From positions 197,820,409 to 197,884,408 of the forward strand of contig CM023448.1 of NCBI GenBank assembly GCA_013339765.2: 64,000 nt of DNA. Direction: 5' to 3'. The notes below the pieces were generated by a model, which had not been told where the DNA came from, did no database searches, and saw only the letters and a list, made by a program, of their open reading frames with translations. Position numbers and translations under genes: made by a program. Shown in pieces: positions 20,597 through 33,245 of the stretch (within the stretch, counting starts at the first letter, position 1; every line of letters begins with the position of its first letter). The DNA is from Haemaphysalis longicornis (lineage: Eukaryota; Arthropoda; Arachnida; Ixodida; Ixodidae).

Positions 20597-23405
20597 GGCG
20601 AAGGTATCTTTTCATGAATTTCTCATTGTACGAAAGGCCCGTTGAGATATCGAACTGCTTTTTGATAGTTTTAGTAACCCATTCGAATGTCTAAAGACTA
20701 CTTTACGTGCTTTGCTTAACCAACTACCAATGCGACAAATTTGGATTTTGGGATAAATTGCGTGTTTTGGCGAACTTTTCATAAGTATTCAGCCGACTGA
20801 TATATCCAATTGGTTTTTGCTTCCAAAATTTGCCATTACAATCCCCCCAAACTAATTTCAGGCTTTTCTACTACCAAACACGTAAATGGTTGAACCTCAT
20901 TACCCAAACTAAACCCCACACGAAGCGAAAACAGCTAAGCTGTAATAACAACACCCATTCCGAAATGCTGAATCTACGTACCTAAAATTTCGGGGGTGGG
21001 TCATGTTACTGCGGAGAAGTTCAATTGAGCTTCAATTTTTTACTACAGCTCTACGGGAGGGAAAACAATTGGCCGTGTATCTGCTTGCTTAATTCGCTGA
21101 AAATATCGACAAAAGATGACGCTTCAGCCACCCGTGAAACGTAAGTACAGCTCCTCCCGCTCCCTCTCACGCGTCAAGTTCTTTGCCTGCGCTCTCACTG
21201 CTATCATTATGAATGCAATATGGTTTTGTTCAATTTAATCGACCAGTATTCTCACTGTTCGTGCACCATCTGTTAGGACAGCGCGCGGCTCTTTGGTGCT
21301 CTTTTTTCGCGTTCTCTTTCCTCTTAACACCAGAGCTGTTTAAGCTTTCAGTTTGAACGACGAGCGTTACCAGAAAAAAAAATGCCACGGAAACATACCA
21401 AGCGCACGTGAGGGTGCGCCTCGTGAGGAACGCGCGGCGTCGGCCAGCTTGACCTTCGAGAGCACTCTGCTCAGCGTTCGGGGTGTGACCTCTCGCATGC
21501 TGTTCTCCTCGCCAGTTCACGTACGTTCGTGCCTAAAGTGGGCAGCACGAACGACCAGTTCGCGCTACAGATGCTTAGTTCGCAAAGCCGGTTGCCGCGG
21601 GTTCTAGCGTTTGCTAACGCGGTCCACTACTTTGAGAGTGATGGGAAAGCCGGCGACTTCGGAAATCCATGTGAGGGTAAACAGTCGGGTCCCCGACGAA
21701 GATAGAGGGGCCACGAGAGCTTCCATTTCTCCAGCTTTGCACCACTAGTGCAAGCTGCATTAATTTTGTTTTTGTTTGCTATCGTAAAAAACAGACCCAG
21801 CGTGTCCCTGTGAAGAAAAGAACTCTGGCATTCTTTCGCGTTTAGGCGAAAGAGTACCAAAAAAAAAACATTAACGTCTTTGAACATTGCCACTAAGACG
21901 CGGTGCGGACGTGGTTGCACAGCGAAGCCTCTGAGTGCACGACACAAAACACGGGTGAATGGTAGCAGCATAAAATGTTCAGGAAACAAAACACGATAGT
22001 TTGCCATTTGCGATTTAAGGTTTTTTTTGATAAAAATGGGTCAGGTTTAACTCGTGTAAACCTAGTTGTCACAAGCAAATGTCTCTTTGGCTTCTTTTTG
22101 CAAAGACTAAGCGCACAGTGTTTCATGAAACTAGTCTACTGGAGGATTGGATTCAGCCTGCCGCTTACGCTGAAGCGCACACCTGCCACACTTGCGCTCT
22201 GGCGGCCCAAGGTCATTACGATGCGATGAATGACCCTACAAGGCATCTTTGTAGAACTTTCACTTCAATAGCTACCTCTCCTTTCTCCTCCTCCCGCCTC
22301 TCATCCTCTTCCTCTCCCCTCTCGCTATTCCGACATTGAGTTCAGTGGAAGTTGTTCAATTTAATGAAACTGCGACGTTCGCACGTGCGATCTGTTCGGA
22401 CAGCGTGCGGTGTGTTCTGCAACCAAGCGCCTCCCGTAACAAAGCTCGACTTCGAGCAGTTTTGCGTAACCACACGTATCCGGTAGTATGCCAGGTTTTG
22501 TCAGTAGGGTGTAATTCCTCGTTGTGTACACCTCCACGGCGGACTAAATTAGTATGACAAGTAAGGAACAACTCAAAGTGGGCTCTACCCATTTGTATAT
22601 TGGCCTACCCGGTAATCGCCGGGTACCACCGCTGGTGTCACTTCAAATAAATCAGTAGACCATTTCCTAGAAGAAATCTCGGTAGAAGTTTGTTGATGTT
22701 TCCTACAATGTCTAGAGTTTGTAACCAAAAACAGAAGAAATGCTGCTGATAACTTGGCGAGAGGGCACGGATAAACAAGAAGCGAGCACGTTCGCAATAA
22801 CGAACCTGCTTTCTTCCATCATCGCCGCAATGACATGGCTGGGCATATGCATGGCGGCCGGCCGCGCAAAGCGGTAGCGCTGAAAAATTGAGCGTCGCCC
22901 GTGGCGAGCGGCCACCGCCAGGGAGAATAGCAGCCAGAGCCAGGCGGACACGCGTGCGTGCGCACACGCGGCCGGCACTCGCGGACAATTCAATTCAGGA
23001 GCCCCCCGGGGCGTGTCCTGGCTCTCGGCGACCACCATGCGGACGGACCGAAGCGCGTCGTTAAAAATGTAACGTTTCAGTTTAGCATGCGACTCGGGGT
23101 CCGTTGGTCATAAAACATAGTGAATAAGTTTCTCAGAATACTCCCACCGACCCTCGCGCTAGGAATAATAAAGCGCAAGCAAAGAAGACAAGAAAAAAAA
23201 AGTTTAATCGAGACAATACACACATTTTTTGTCTGCTCTGGAAACGAAGGCAAAACATATCATAATGAAATAAGAGCCCGTGATCGCTTCTACGCTGGCT
23301 TTGGTTAAAACTTCGTTGGGTTTTCTCCTATGCCCATATTTTTGTTGTTTTCTTTCCGCAGCTGACATGAAGGACACGACAATGGCAACAAATGTGCGCC
23401 AACAG
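20597..23405. other. No gene recognised; CpG-rich 22800-23050 and a weak direct repeat
   Basis: A segment around 21231-21300 (ttcaatttaa...gacagcgcgcgg) resembles one around 22355-22425 (ttcaatttaa...gacagcgtgcgg), about 1,124 bp away. The DNA at 22800-23050 is CpG-rich. A pyrimidine tract (ctcctcc type) lies at 22262-22325. No exon or domain is supported. Confidence 0.4.
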
Positions 23406-23644
23406 CACACACACACACACACGCAGACACACACACACACACACACACACGCACGCACGACACACACACACCCACCACACACACACCACCACACACCACG
23501 CCGCCACACACACACACCACGCACACACAACACAACACGCACGCAAGCAACACACACACACACAGCACACAACACACACACACATGCACGCACACACACA
23601 CACACACACACCACACACAACAACAACAACAACAACAACAACAA
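23406..23644. repeat. Compound (CA)n / (CAA)n microsatellite
   Basis: Interrupted ca repeats to about 23617 lead into a pure caa/aac run at 23618-23644. Long frames rich in His/Thr on one strand and Cys/Val on the other come from this repeat and are not genes. Confidence 0.95.
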
Positions 23645-25288
23645 AATCCGAGGAGGAATTCTAGGATAATGCGTCATTCTGGTCGTACGCCTACGCAGAG
23701 TCCTGTTAGGCTTTCTTACGTGGCTGATGGACAATCGTGAGATTAGACTTTACATGAGACGTTTTTTATCGTTTGTTTGTGTTCTGGTTTAGCCTCTCCT
23801 CTCCCCGGCACGGCTTGTGCCCGGACAGGGTTTTGTTTTCTTAATAAGGGACCTTTATTGCAATAGCCGAAAGGAATAAGGAAAAGCAAACTTTGCCAAA
23901 ACAGAGTCACTGACCGCTAGAAAACCAGTACGTTTACAGCCGTCTTCCGTAATGCATTTTTCAAAGAAGCAATATAAGCAGTTTGCTATCAAAATACTGG
24001 GGGACCTAATATCGAAATATTTCACTAATTCCAGTGTAAAGAAGCTATGAGCGCAGCCACGGAAGTTGCGACTAACGGGTATTCCACAATATAAGCTTCT
24101 AACCTTTTTTATTCCCGGTTTTTCGGGGGGCAAACATTTGAATGAACAGTGTAAAAAGGGGGACTTCTCAGGTTTTTTTTGATACACACGGTCGATTGAT
24201 GTACTCATCACAGATTGGTTAATCACGTGCTTATTTCTGCGTATTTTTTTCTGAACCACAAAGACAAATTTTACATGTCACAACAGTTGTTTTCAATGTC
24301 TCACTGTTCGTACATGTGCCTGCACTAATGACGATTCTCTTTATATTAGTCTTTATTGTCGAAGTTTTCAGCTACGTGTCCAAGCAATGCAAGCATAAGA
24401 TACCGAACACTGCCGGTGGTGAGTGCAAAAGGTGGCGCAGTCACCAGTGCATCCCTACTTTTTATTAAAAGCTATAGGCAGGAGCCGTCCAAACCCTCCT
24501 GAACTGTCTTTGGAACACATCAGCAAGGTGAGCTTCCGAACTTTCTGCGTTAGCGTGACACCAAAAAATTAAAATTTAATCACGCCGGCAAAGAAATCCC
24601 GCGCGTCACCAAAGCGAGTTGGCATGCTACAGCAGCAGGCTTGATGAAGGTTTCCGCTTTTGTGAATGTGCTCCCCTAACCGCGCGTCCACTAAACAACG
24701 TGACCGCCGGCTGGTGCGACAGTGTACAAGTGCTTGCAACAGTTCTCTGACCGGTACGCAACCGACTGCGCACTGTTGCGAAGTTGCGCGAGAAATTGCC
24801 CTGGATACATGAAACCCACTGAACACAGATCAACCTCATGAAATCATGTTGCTTGGACCGTCGGTAACTGCCAGTTTCTTCGGGACGTCGTAACACCCGC
24901 TATTCAAATTCAGTCCAACTTTATCCAGGCAAATTGAGAGCTCATGCCCCAGCATGGACTGTGTTTGACTGCTGAGACAGCTATTTAACGTGCAGACGTT
25001 TCTCTCAATTGGCATCAAAGACTTGTTGCAGTGGTAGTATACAAGTAACCTGAAGTCGCCGCTTCTTTGTCAGATTCAGCAAAATCTCAGTGAAATTAAT
25101 TTTAATGCCTGAGCATCATTCCCGCATTAGTTGTCTCAGTCTGCGCCAAAACCTGTAATAAAAATTCAGTGCCCTCCCATTCTGCGAAGAAGGATGACCA
25201 ACGAAGCGGGGCGCAGTCCAAGGAGTGCACGAAAGAAAACACGTTTGTTTGTAGTTTGATATTGAGCTGAGTCAACCTGGGAAGGACA
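23645..25288. other. No gene recognised
   Basis: No domain, RNA gene or repeat structure can be supported here. Confidence 0.5.
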
Positions 25289-25340
25289 AAAGTTTTATTT
25301 TAGCGGACAAACAGACAGGAGTTTTATTTTAGCGGACAAA
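25289..25340. repeat. Short direct duplication
   Basis: The 20 bases gttttattttagcggacaaa occur twice, about 31 bases apart, separated by cagacaggа-like spacer sequence. This is a small tandem duplication. Confidence 0.8.
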
Positions 25341-25805
25341 TATGGGGCTGTCTGTTTCCCTCCCGGGCATGGGGCAGTGAGACGGCCACGTTTAAATCGC
25401 CTGCAAGCTCAACGCGCATGTCATGAAGCCTAGCTGCGCACGCACGCCCCCCTCTCCCTCCACACCCCATCCATGGAAGCTCAACCGGCAACCGGGGATG
25501 TGAGCATGCTTACGCGTGAAAGACCCCGGCGAAAATATTTTTCCAAATGCCCCTCAGGCTGAACAAGAAGTATTAGCTCACGTAGGCGTTCACAGCGGGC
25601 AAGTTGTTCTTCATCCGCAAGGGATTCGCAGCTACTCCACGAGGTGGAACTTGAGGCGTCAACGGCGGTGACTGCAGGTTCTGCGGCAGCGGTTTTCCGT
25701 TGTTTTCATGCCCATGTGCCCTTCTGTGCGCGTATGTGCTCTTTCAATTTCTGCTGTTGCTCCTCTGAGTGAACGACACGCGTCCGTCCCATAGGTATAC
25801 CATAC
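25341..25805. other. No gene recognised
   Basis: GC content is moderate; nothing is recognised. Confidence 0.5.
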
Positions 25806-26166
25806 AGGTTCAAAGATTCAAAGATTCAAAGATTTTATTTCCTCAGAAGTACGAGGAGGCAAGATGGGACTAAAGGCTACAAAGCCTGACAGAGGCCCCA
25901 GCCTCCCTTTGGTACAGTACAATGAAGAAGCAAAATCAAACAAGCTGGAAATTCTAATCTTTGAGTTATAAAAATATAAGCAACATGTAGAGCACAAGAC
26001 ATTAAAGAACAATATTGGAAAGGTACAGTAAAGTACAATAGAGTACAAAACAGTAAAATAAAACAAAGTACACGTGGACAATCAGGGTAGAACTATGATT
26101 GAGTTTTAAAGATAGACACAACTACAAAACCTGAGCATTAAACAAGTATAAACACCATCCACAGTT

Positions 26167-26598
26167 CTAGCCATTGAAGCAGATACTCTGATTTAAGAGG
26201 TATTCTTTCGCCTGTGTTTTAAATATGTTTCTACTGCATTTGAAATTAATGTGGTCTCCAACTTTGTTGAGTATGTCGGTGCGTTGAAACAGAAAAGTCT
26301 GCCTGCTGTAGTTTGTTCGCAATTTCGGTGTATGTATTTTGGAACACCTAAAAGAGTATATGCTGCTATTGTCGTTTTGTTTGCCATGGAGATTTTCTTT
26401 GTGCATAACTTGTAAAAGATACATATCATAAATTTGGTCAGCCTTAAGCGTGTACTGAGCAAATAGTGGACCCGTTCTCAAGTCGGCATATGTGCCCATG
26501 AAAATTGGCAAATAGACAGAGAACTCTTTTTTTGTAAGACGATCAGCCGTTTGTAATTTGTTTTGTTTATCGTTCCCCACGCTAATATTCCGTAGCAA
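26167..26598 (-). pseudogene. LINE ORF2 C-terminal region
   Basis: This frame lies between the RT remnant and the 3' tail. It contains KLRTNYSRQTFLFQRTDILN and FKCSRNIFKTQAKEYLL, the type of conserved C-terminal sequence seen after the thumb in CR1/Jockey-like elements. No catalytic residues are expected in this part. Its assignment rests mainly on position inside the LINE. Confidence 0.6.
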
Positions 26599-27269
26599 AG
26601 CGTAGAATAGACAAGAGTGTTATAAAGCTGTTTTCAACCAAAGCGGTATTAAACCTCTCAATCTGTAGAGAACGCCAATATTTTTTTTGAAATTTCATTG
26701 CCTGAGTGTTCTATATGAGGATGCCAAGATAATTCTTCATGAAATCATACTCCTGAAAACTTCTGTCTTTGACTTAGCTGATCATATTGTCACGATATTC
26801 ATTTTGATTGCCTTGATCTATCTTCTTATTATTTGGTCTAAAAATGATATAGGTAGTCTTTGATGCGTTTACCTGTAAGTTATTTTCATGCAACCACTGT
26901 GACAACATTTCTAAATATCCATTTACTTCATACTGGAGTTCTCTTATACTGCTACCGGAGGAAAAATATGTTCGTGCCATCTGCATACATGGCTATCTGG
27001 GGTGTACAAGGTAGGTTTGGAATATCATTCACATATATTAAGAATAACAACGGTCCCAGCTTTGATCCTCGCGGAACACTCTGTTCTATTTCCAAAACCT
27101 CTGATGAAACACCATTAAATTCAACAAATTGCTCCCTATTACGTAAATAGCACCTTATAGGTCAGCCTCTACTCCGCGTATTCCTAATGTTTTTCGTTTT
27201 CTTAGCAATATTTCATGACCCGAGTGTAATTTTTTTCCCTCTATATTTTCTATTATACTGTCCTTAATG

Positions 27270-27689
27270 TTAGGTAGAGCTTGCTGTGTTGACTTGTTTT
27301 TTTTTAAAGCCGTACTGATACGGTGAAATGACCTTGTGTATGCTGAAGAAGTTAGTTAGTCTATTATGTATTACATCTTCAAATATTTTTGAAAGGACAG
27401 TCAACACAGAGATTGGCCTGTGATTGGACAACTGATCATCACCACCAGCTTTGTGAATTGGCCTAACTCGCGCTACTTTCAATTTTTGAGGAAAAACTCC
27501 ATCCCATAATGTCAAATTAATAATAAGAGCTATAACTTCACTAACTTCAGGGGCAGTGTGTATAACAGGAAGTGGTGCAATACCATCGATGCCAGATGCG
27601 ACGTTGTTTTTAAGTTTAAGAATAAAAGTTTTCACTTCGCTCGCGTTTTCGGACTTGTGAGCAGTCGGAAGTTGTGACTGTACTAGCAT
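27270..27689 (-). pseudogene. LINE reverse transcriptase N-terminal half
   Basis: The 139-codon frame contains NNVASGIDGIAPLP, VARVRPIHKAGG and HRPISVLTVLSKIFEDVIHN (RT motifs 1-2), followed by ISPYQYGFKKKQ-NTASST (motif 2a region). Motifs A and B are lost in broken frames downstream, and only a fragment after motif C survives at 26986-26774. The Met is a chance start. Confidence 0.8.
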
Positions 27690-29130
27690 AGCGCTACTTT
27701 TATCTCCATCGACCTCCGAAATTTAAGCCCCTGCTTTGATGAAATGCCTATTCATTGCGATTGCCATTTCGGCTGATTCTACCCGTCTACTGTTCAAGCG
27801 AGCAACATGCTACTCCGTGCTCTTCGAGCGACCCTGTTATCACATTCACAGTTTCCTATATCTTTTTTGAATCGTTACGTATATCCTCGAACAGGCATTC
27901 ATTGTATCTGAGCTTTGCACTTTTCAAGTCGCTCGGCAGTTTGTTTCTATATTTTTTGAATTCTAGAAGCAGGTTAGGGCTGCGGGTTCGCACAAGGAGT
28001 GATACATTGAGTTTTCACTTTTAATTCGTTCAAGAAGTTGTTGATCTATCCAGGGCTTTCATAACTTTCAGGAATTTCTTGGTTGTGCCACTGGTTGAAG
28101 CGCTAAGTCGTAGTACGATATGTACCTCAAAAATAGGCCATAAGCTTTGTTTGAGTCGTTTTGAGCGAAAACTCCCTTCGAGTGGAAAACTCTGAGAAGG
28201 TCTCTAAACTGTTGCAGTCCCCAACTGGTTATTCTACGCAGAAAAATTATTTCACAACTATTGCCATTTGCAGTATTTTTTGTGTTGGCAAAACAAAACA
28301 TTGGTAAATGATCACTAATATCAACGGAAAGCACGCCATCCTGAATCTCATCGATGTCGACATTAGAAAGACAGATATCTAACAGGGTAGCACTACCAGA
28401 AGATACCCTAGTCCGTAGTTCTACGAGATTTGTGTATGCATGGCATGCCTATATGTTTTTTTCATTTCCAGAGACTACTTATCTGCTGAACTCATATCTG
28501 TATTGATATCCCCATAATAATGCAAGAGTTGTTATTACTGCTACCGAATTGAAGGAGTCGTTCAAGAAAAGTGCTAAAGTTTTGCCTGTCATCATTTGGA
28601 GGTCTATAGAGCACTGACGCTGTGCTCTTTCCCAAAGGAATTGTTAAGCACTCAACATCGTTATTACTCGTAGAAAAGTCGTCAATGACCGTATACGCTA
28701 TGGATTCTTTAAGGTAAATTGCAACTTCACCCTACCCCCCTCCTGGCCTGTCTGAAAGGGTGTTTCGATCGGTATTCGTTAGAGAATTGAATCGCATCAT
28801 TTTTAGTCAACCAAGCTTCCGAAAAACACAGCAGATCAAGTTCAGGCTTAATTATTTAAAAGAAGATATTGATGTCATCTAGCTTGTTTCTCATGCTCCT
28901 GGCATTTATATGCATCAAAGCTAGTTTACGACAACCGGTAAACGCTTTGGAAAAACTGTCAATGTCATAATAAGATTTGCCCCTTTCCATAAGTGTCGTA
29001 ACGAGAGGGAATTTGCCAAGTTGCCTCGAATACTGCACTCAGTACTTCCCTGACCAGAGCCCCAAATACGACTTTCCCGACATATTTCGCGTTTTGTGCT
29101 TCTTTCGCTCTGTCCTTTTTCATCGTTCAA

Positions 29131-29972
29131 AGTTCGAAGCTACAGTCACTGCACCAATAGCACGTACATATATGCACAGATGGAAGCTCTTGTACGGCAG
29201 TTCCAAAATTCCCATACTAAGAGCCTACTCACACGTTGACAAGAAGATGCGTTCAGCCTCCTCCACGACCTAAAAAATAAACTTCTGATAATGTTACTAT
29301 AGCACCGTTATCAGCAGTTGCACTTGTCAACAGTTGGCAGCCGTTGTGTGCCATCAGAGGCATCGGTGGTGTTGAGGGGCATAAAACTTTTGAAAAAGAC
29401 GTCGGCGGGGGCGAGGAGTAGCGGAGAAGCGGTTCCGAGTAGAGCGGCGTCACCGGTATAAAAACCAGGGGTGGAGGGGGGTGTTAGGCGCTTCGCCCTA
29501 AAAATTCCCCATTGGGTTAGCGATCATGACAGAATCCTTTAGGAGCTCACGGTCTATTACAAAATACCTGTCACTACGAACTGGGGTATGTCGCGGCCTG
29601 AACTTCCCCTAATTGCGATGGCCCCACGTTAGCTCTAACGCTGCGCTTTTAGGTCTAATGTCGTCAACCAGTACCTGCAGCTTTATGTACAATAAGATTT
29701 ATGCTGCTAAGCTCGTCGGTAGGTTTTAAGTTCAGGTCATTCAGCCTCAAGGCTTAATATAGGCCTAGCACATACCGGCTCAGCAGAATTGGCAAGGGAT
29801 GAGAGCAGCAGCCATCAGCAGCTCCTCCCTCACGGCCGATACACCACTCCCCGTTTCGCTGGGACGACAACACACCCACTCACAATTATCACATACCAAT
29901 TCATTAGGATTGGCCAATGATAAGGGCCGCGGCGGTAAGAAGCTCACGGTCATTCACAGCATTCAATTTGGA
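29131..29972. other. No gene recognised
   Basis: The sequence between the two LINEs shows no feature I can support. Confidence 0.5.
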
Positions 29973-30172
29973 TGCGACGTTAACATAATCATCTTCACGA
30001 GCCTATCTACGCCCACTGCACAGGCCTCTCCCATTAATCTCCAACTACCCCGGTCCTGCCCTAACTGCGACCAATTTATCCCTGCAAACTTCTTGATCTC
30101 ATCTACCCATATAACTTTCTGCCGCCCCCTGCTAGGCTTACCTTCTCTAGGGATCCACTCTGTTACCCTTAA

Positions 30173-30499
30173 TCACCAACGGTTATCTTGCGTTCGCATT
30201 ACATGCCCTGCCCACGTCCATTTCTTCTTAATTTCTACTAATATGTCCTTAACACGCGTTTGTTCCCTTACCCACTCCGCTCTTTTCTTGTCCCTTAATG
30301 TTACACCTATCATCTTCCGTTCCATTGCCCGCTGATTCGTTCTCAATTTACGTAATTTACGTTGAATCCTCTTAGTGAGCCCCGAAGTTTCTGCCCCGTA
30401 GCTGAGTACCGGTAATATGCAGCTGTCATACACTTTCTTCTTCAGGGACAATGGTCGGCTGCCAGTCATTATCTGAGAATATCTGCGTATGCACTCCAC
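30173..30499 (-). pseudogene. RTE ORF C-terminal region
   Basis: The frame contains VYDSCILPVLSYGAETSGLT and KKWTWAGHVMRTQDNRW, both hallmark segments of the C-terminus of RTE-clade proteins. In the family these lie after the RT domain and are thought to help bind RNA or template. A shift separates it from the RT frame. Confidence 0.85.
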
Positions 30500-30739
30500 C
30501 CCATTCTTATCCTTTTAATTATCTCTGCCTCATGATTGGGATCTGGGGTCATAACTTGGCCTAACTAGAGATATTCGCTCACCGCTTCCACTGCCTCCCC
30601 ACCTATCTCGAACCGCTGTGCTGTCCCGAGGTTATTGATCATTACTTTGGTTTTCTGCATATTGATTTTCAGGCCCACGGTTCTACTCTGTTTGTCCAGG
30701 TCGGAAAGCATGCTTTGCAATTAGTTCCCCGAGTTACTT

Positions 30740-31798
30740 ACCAAGGCAACGTCATCAGCAAATCTGACGTTACTGAGGTATTCTCCATTAACCCTCAGGA
30801 GGCCGGCGACAGTAGGTAACCTCTCGCAGGCAATAAAGATGTTGTTTCTCTCTCTCTCCATTAACCTTTACTCCCACCTATTCCCAATTCAATGTTCTGA
30901 ATACTTCTTGTAAACATGCTGGGAATAACATTGGAGAGATTGTGTCTGCTTGTCTGACGCCCTTCCTTATAGGTATTTTACTGCTCTCCTTATGGAGGAT
31001 GATGGTAGCTGTGGACCCATTGTAGATATCCTCTAGTATTCTTACATAATGCTCATCTACACCCTGGTTCCGTAATGCCTGAATGACTGCGGAGGTTTCG
31101 ACCGAGTCAAATGATTTCTCATAGTCTATGAAGGCTATATACAGGGGTTCAGTATACTCAGTACACTTCTCTATTACCTGACTGAAGGTGTGAATATGGT
31201 CTATTGTGGAATAGCCTTTACGGAACCCTGCTTGTTCTTTAGGTTGACTGAAATTTAAGGTTGCAGAAATTCCGTTAGCGATTACCTTGGTAAGTACCTT
31301 GTAGACAACTGACAGTAAGCTGATCGGCCTGTAATTCTTCAAGTCCTTCATGTCACCTTCCTTATGGATAAGGATGATGTTCGCGTTCTTCCAAGATTCC
31401 GGTACGCTTGCGGTCATTAGGCATTGCATGTGCAGGTTTGCCAGTTTTTCAAGTACAATTTCTCCGCCATCCTTCAAGAGGCCTGCTGTTATCTGATCCT
31501 CACCAGGTGCTTTGCCACATTTCATTTCTCTCAAAGCCTTCCTTACTTCTTCTGTCTTTACTGGTGGGATGTCTATCTGCTCTGAACTATTTTCTCGTTC
31601 GGAATTATCCTGGATGTCCCGGCTACCGTACAGATCCCTATAGAACTCCTCGGCTGCTGTGACTATTTTATCCCTATTTGTGATGACATTGCCTTGCTTG
31701 TCTTTAAGTGCATACATCTGATTTTTCCCCACGCCAAGACGCCTCTTCACTGCTTTCAGACTACCTCCGTTCTTTACAGCGTATTCGACCCTCTCCAT
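30740..31798 (-). pseudogene. RTE reverse transcriptase domain
   Basis: A 306-codon open frame (31798-30878) contains the RT finger motif LKNYRPISLLSVVYKVL (residues 153-169), AGFRKGYSTIDHIH (190-203), motif A FIDYEKSFD (223-231, Asp present) and motif B KGVRQADTISPMLF (279-292), where RQAD replaces the usual RQGD. A stop follows NWE. In the next frame motif C reads FADDVAL at about 30742-30762, so both catalytic Asp clusters survive although the frame is broken. The first Met is not a true start, since the linker continues upstream. Confidence 0.88.
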
Positions 31799-31843
31799 GT
31801 TATACTTCCGTATGTCAGCTGTCTTGCGTTTATTGATTAACGT

Positions 31844-32230
31844 TCAATGCTCCGCTAGTTCTATTGGGTCAGCTGGGGTGGAGATTGTCATGGTTTGCCG
31901 CTTCCTAGTTTGATCTTTCGTCTCCTGGGAAAGTTTGCCATTTTCCTGTCTAGCCATCGTACCCCGGACTTCTACTGCACACTCCGTGATCATACGTGTA
32001 AGACTGTCGCTCGCTTGCTGTGTCGTAAACTCTGCTTCTTCGGTAAGAGCTGAATATCGGTTCTGAAGCGCGATCCTGAATTCTTCTACTTTACGTCTTA
32101 CTGTTAGCTCATTAATCGGGTTCTTTCGTACTAGCTTATTGCGGTCCCTCCTCAAATCTAGCCTAATTCGAGATCTTACCGTATGGTGGTCACTACACCT
32201 TACCCTTCCGAGCATTTCCACTTCCTGCAC
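31844..32230 (-). pseudogene. RTE linker between endonuclease and RT
   Basis: The frame begins with CSDHHTVRSRIRLDLR, corresponding to the end of the endonuclease domain where SDH is a conserved catalytic triplet. It continues through a charged helical linker. The SDH triplet (residues 13-15) is intact. A frame break separates it from the rest of the endonuclease. Confidence 0.8.
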
Positions 32231-32439
32231 GACGCCAGGGTTATCGCATAATATCAGGTCTATTTCATTTTTATGCTCCTAATTCGGGCTCCTCCACGTC
32301 CACTTCCGGCTCTCCCGTTTGCAGAAGAAGGTATTCATGATGCGTAGATTATTCTGTTCTTCGAACTCTACTAATAAATCCCCCCTGCTATTTCTACAGC
32401 CCAGACCATAGTTCCCAACTGCCTTGTAACCACCCTAAT

Positions 32440-32910
32440 TCTTGCCTACTTTAGCATTGAAGTCCCCTATAACTACGGTATACTGTTTTTACTTTAGCCA
32501 TTGCCGATTCGACATCTTCATAGAAGCTTTCCCACCACCTGGTCGTCGTGGCTGGATGTGGGCGCGTAACCTGTACCACCTAGAGTTGTACCTGTTCTTG
32601 AGCCTAATTACAAGACCTACTGCCCTTTCGTTAATGCTATAGTGTTGTTCTATGTTGCCAGCTATGCTTTTATTGACTAGAAATCCCCCTCCGAGTTCTC
32701 TTCTGTCTACTTGACCACGGTAACATAGGATGTGTCCATTTTTCAGCACCCGTAAAGCTTCACCTGTCCTCCTAACCTCACTAAGCCCTATGACATCCCA
32801 TTTAATGCCCTTTCATTCCTCGAACAACACCTCTAGACTCATTTCGCTAGATAAGGTTCTCGTGTTAAACGTTGCTAGGTTCAGATTCCAATGGCGGCTG
32901 TCCGGGTCAA
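32440..32910 (-). pseudogene. RTE endonuclease domain, N-terminal half
   Basis: Starting near 32910 the translation reads LNLATFNTRTLSSE, the usual first strand of apurinic-like endonucleases. After an in-frame stop comes WDVIGLSEVRRTGEAL, with the metal-binding Glu, then YRGQVDRRELGGGFLVNKS and RAVGLVIRLKNRY. The enzyme would nick the target DNA to prime reverse transcription. The stop after EVLFEE and a shift around 32590 disable this copy. Confidence 0.85.
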
Positions 32911-33177
32911 GGTATTCTTGGCACCCTCTGCTGCGTCACAGGTCTGACCGCCGCCGTGATCATTTGCTTAGCAGCCACTGGAGACTGAGGGCCGGGGGTT
33001 AATTGGTTGTATTCATGGGAGGTTGTGGCCGTTACTACACCAGGGTGGCCAATCCTGCTCTGGTGAGGGAGTGCGTTACCGGCAATGGTCGGCGGGGTCC
33101 GGCCGCACCCAAAGCCTCATTCCGCAATTCCATCAATATGCAGATTTCCTTTTTTTAAATGTGGTGCGAATTGTTCG

Positions 33178-33245
33178 GCACCGGGTTTCGAACCATGGTC
33201 CTTCTGCACGCGAGGTGGATTCTCTACCTCTACGCCACCGCTGCA
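33178..33245 (-). promoter_or_regulatory. tRNA-like pol III promoter sequence at the 5' end of the RTE
   Basis: On the minus strand an A box (tggcgtagagg) fits TRGYNNARNGG at every position, and 38 bases further on there is a B box, ggttcgaaacc. The spacing is that of a tRNA gene. The segment lies inside the RTE's target duplication, only a few bases from its 5' end. Either the RTE family uses a captured tRNA-like promoter, or a SINE head was joined to it. Confidence 0.65.

Larger units (their letters stand above)
25806..29130 (-). mobile_element. Decayed CR1/Jockey-type LINE with 8-bp-repeat tail
   Basis: Minus-strand pieces occur in element order. The endonuclease start (about 29038-28856) contains LALMHINARSMRNKLDDI. 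A further endonuclease-like frame lies at 28334-28068, RT at 27689-27270, a post-motif-C stretch at 26986-26774 with SQWLHENNLQVNASKTTYI, and a C-terminal frame at 26598-26167. The 3' end carries three copies of an 8-base unit (plus strand attcaaag, 25806-25836); tandem octamers at the 3' end are characteristic of CR1-like elements. Many stops and shifts make it inactive. The 5' limit is uncertain. Confidence 0.8.

Noticed and set aside
23204..23734. Long Cys/Val-rich and His/Thr-rich open frames
   Set aside because: They are translations of the (CA)n/(CAA)n microsatellite on the two strands, with no domain or splice context.
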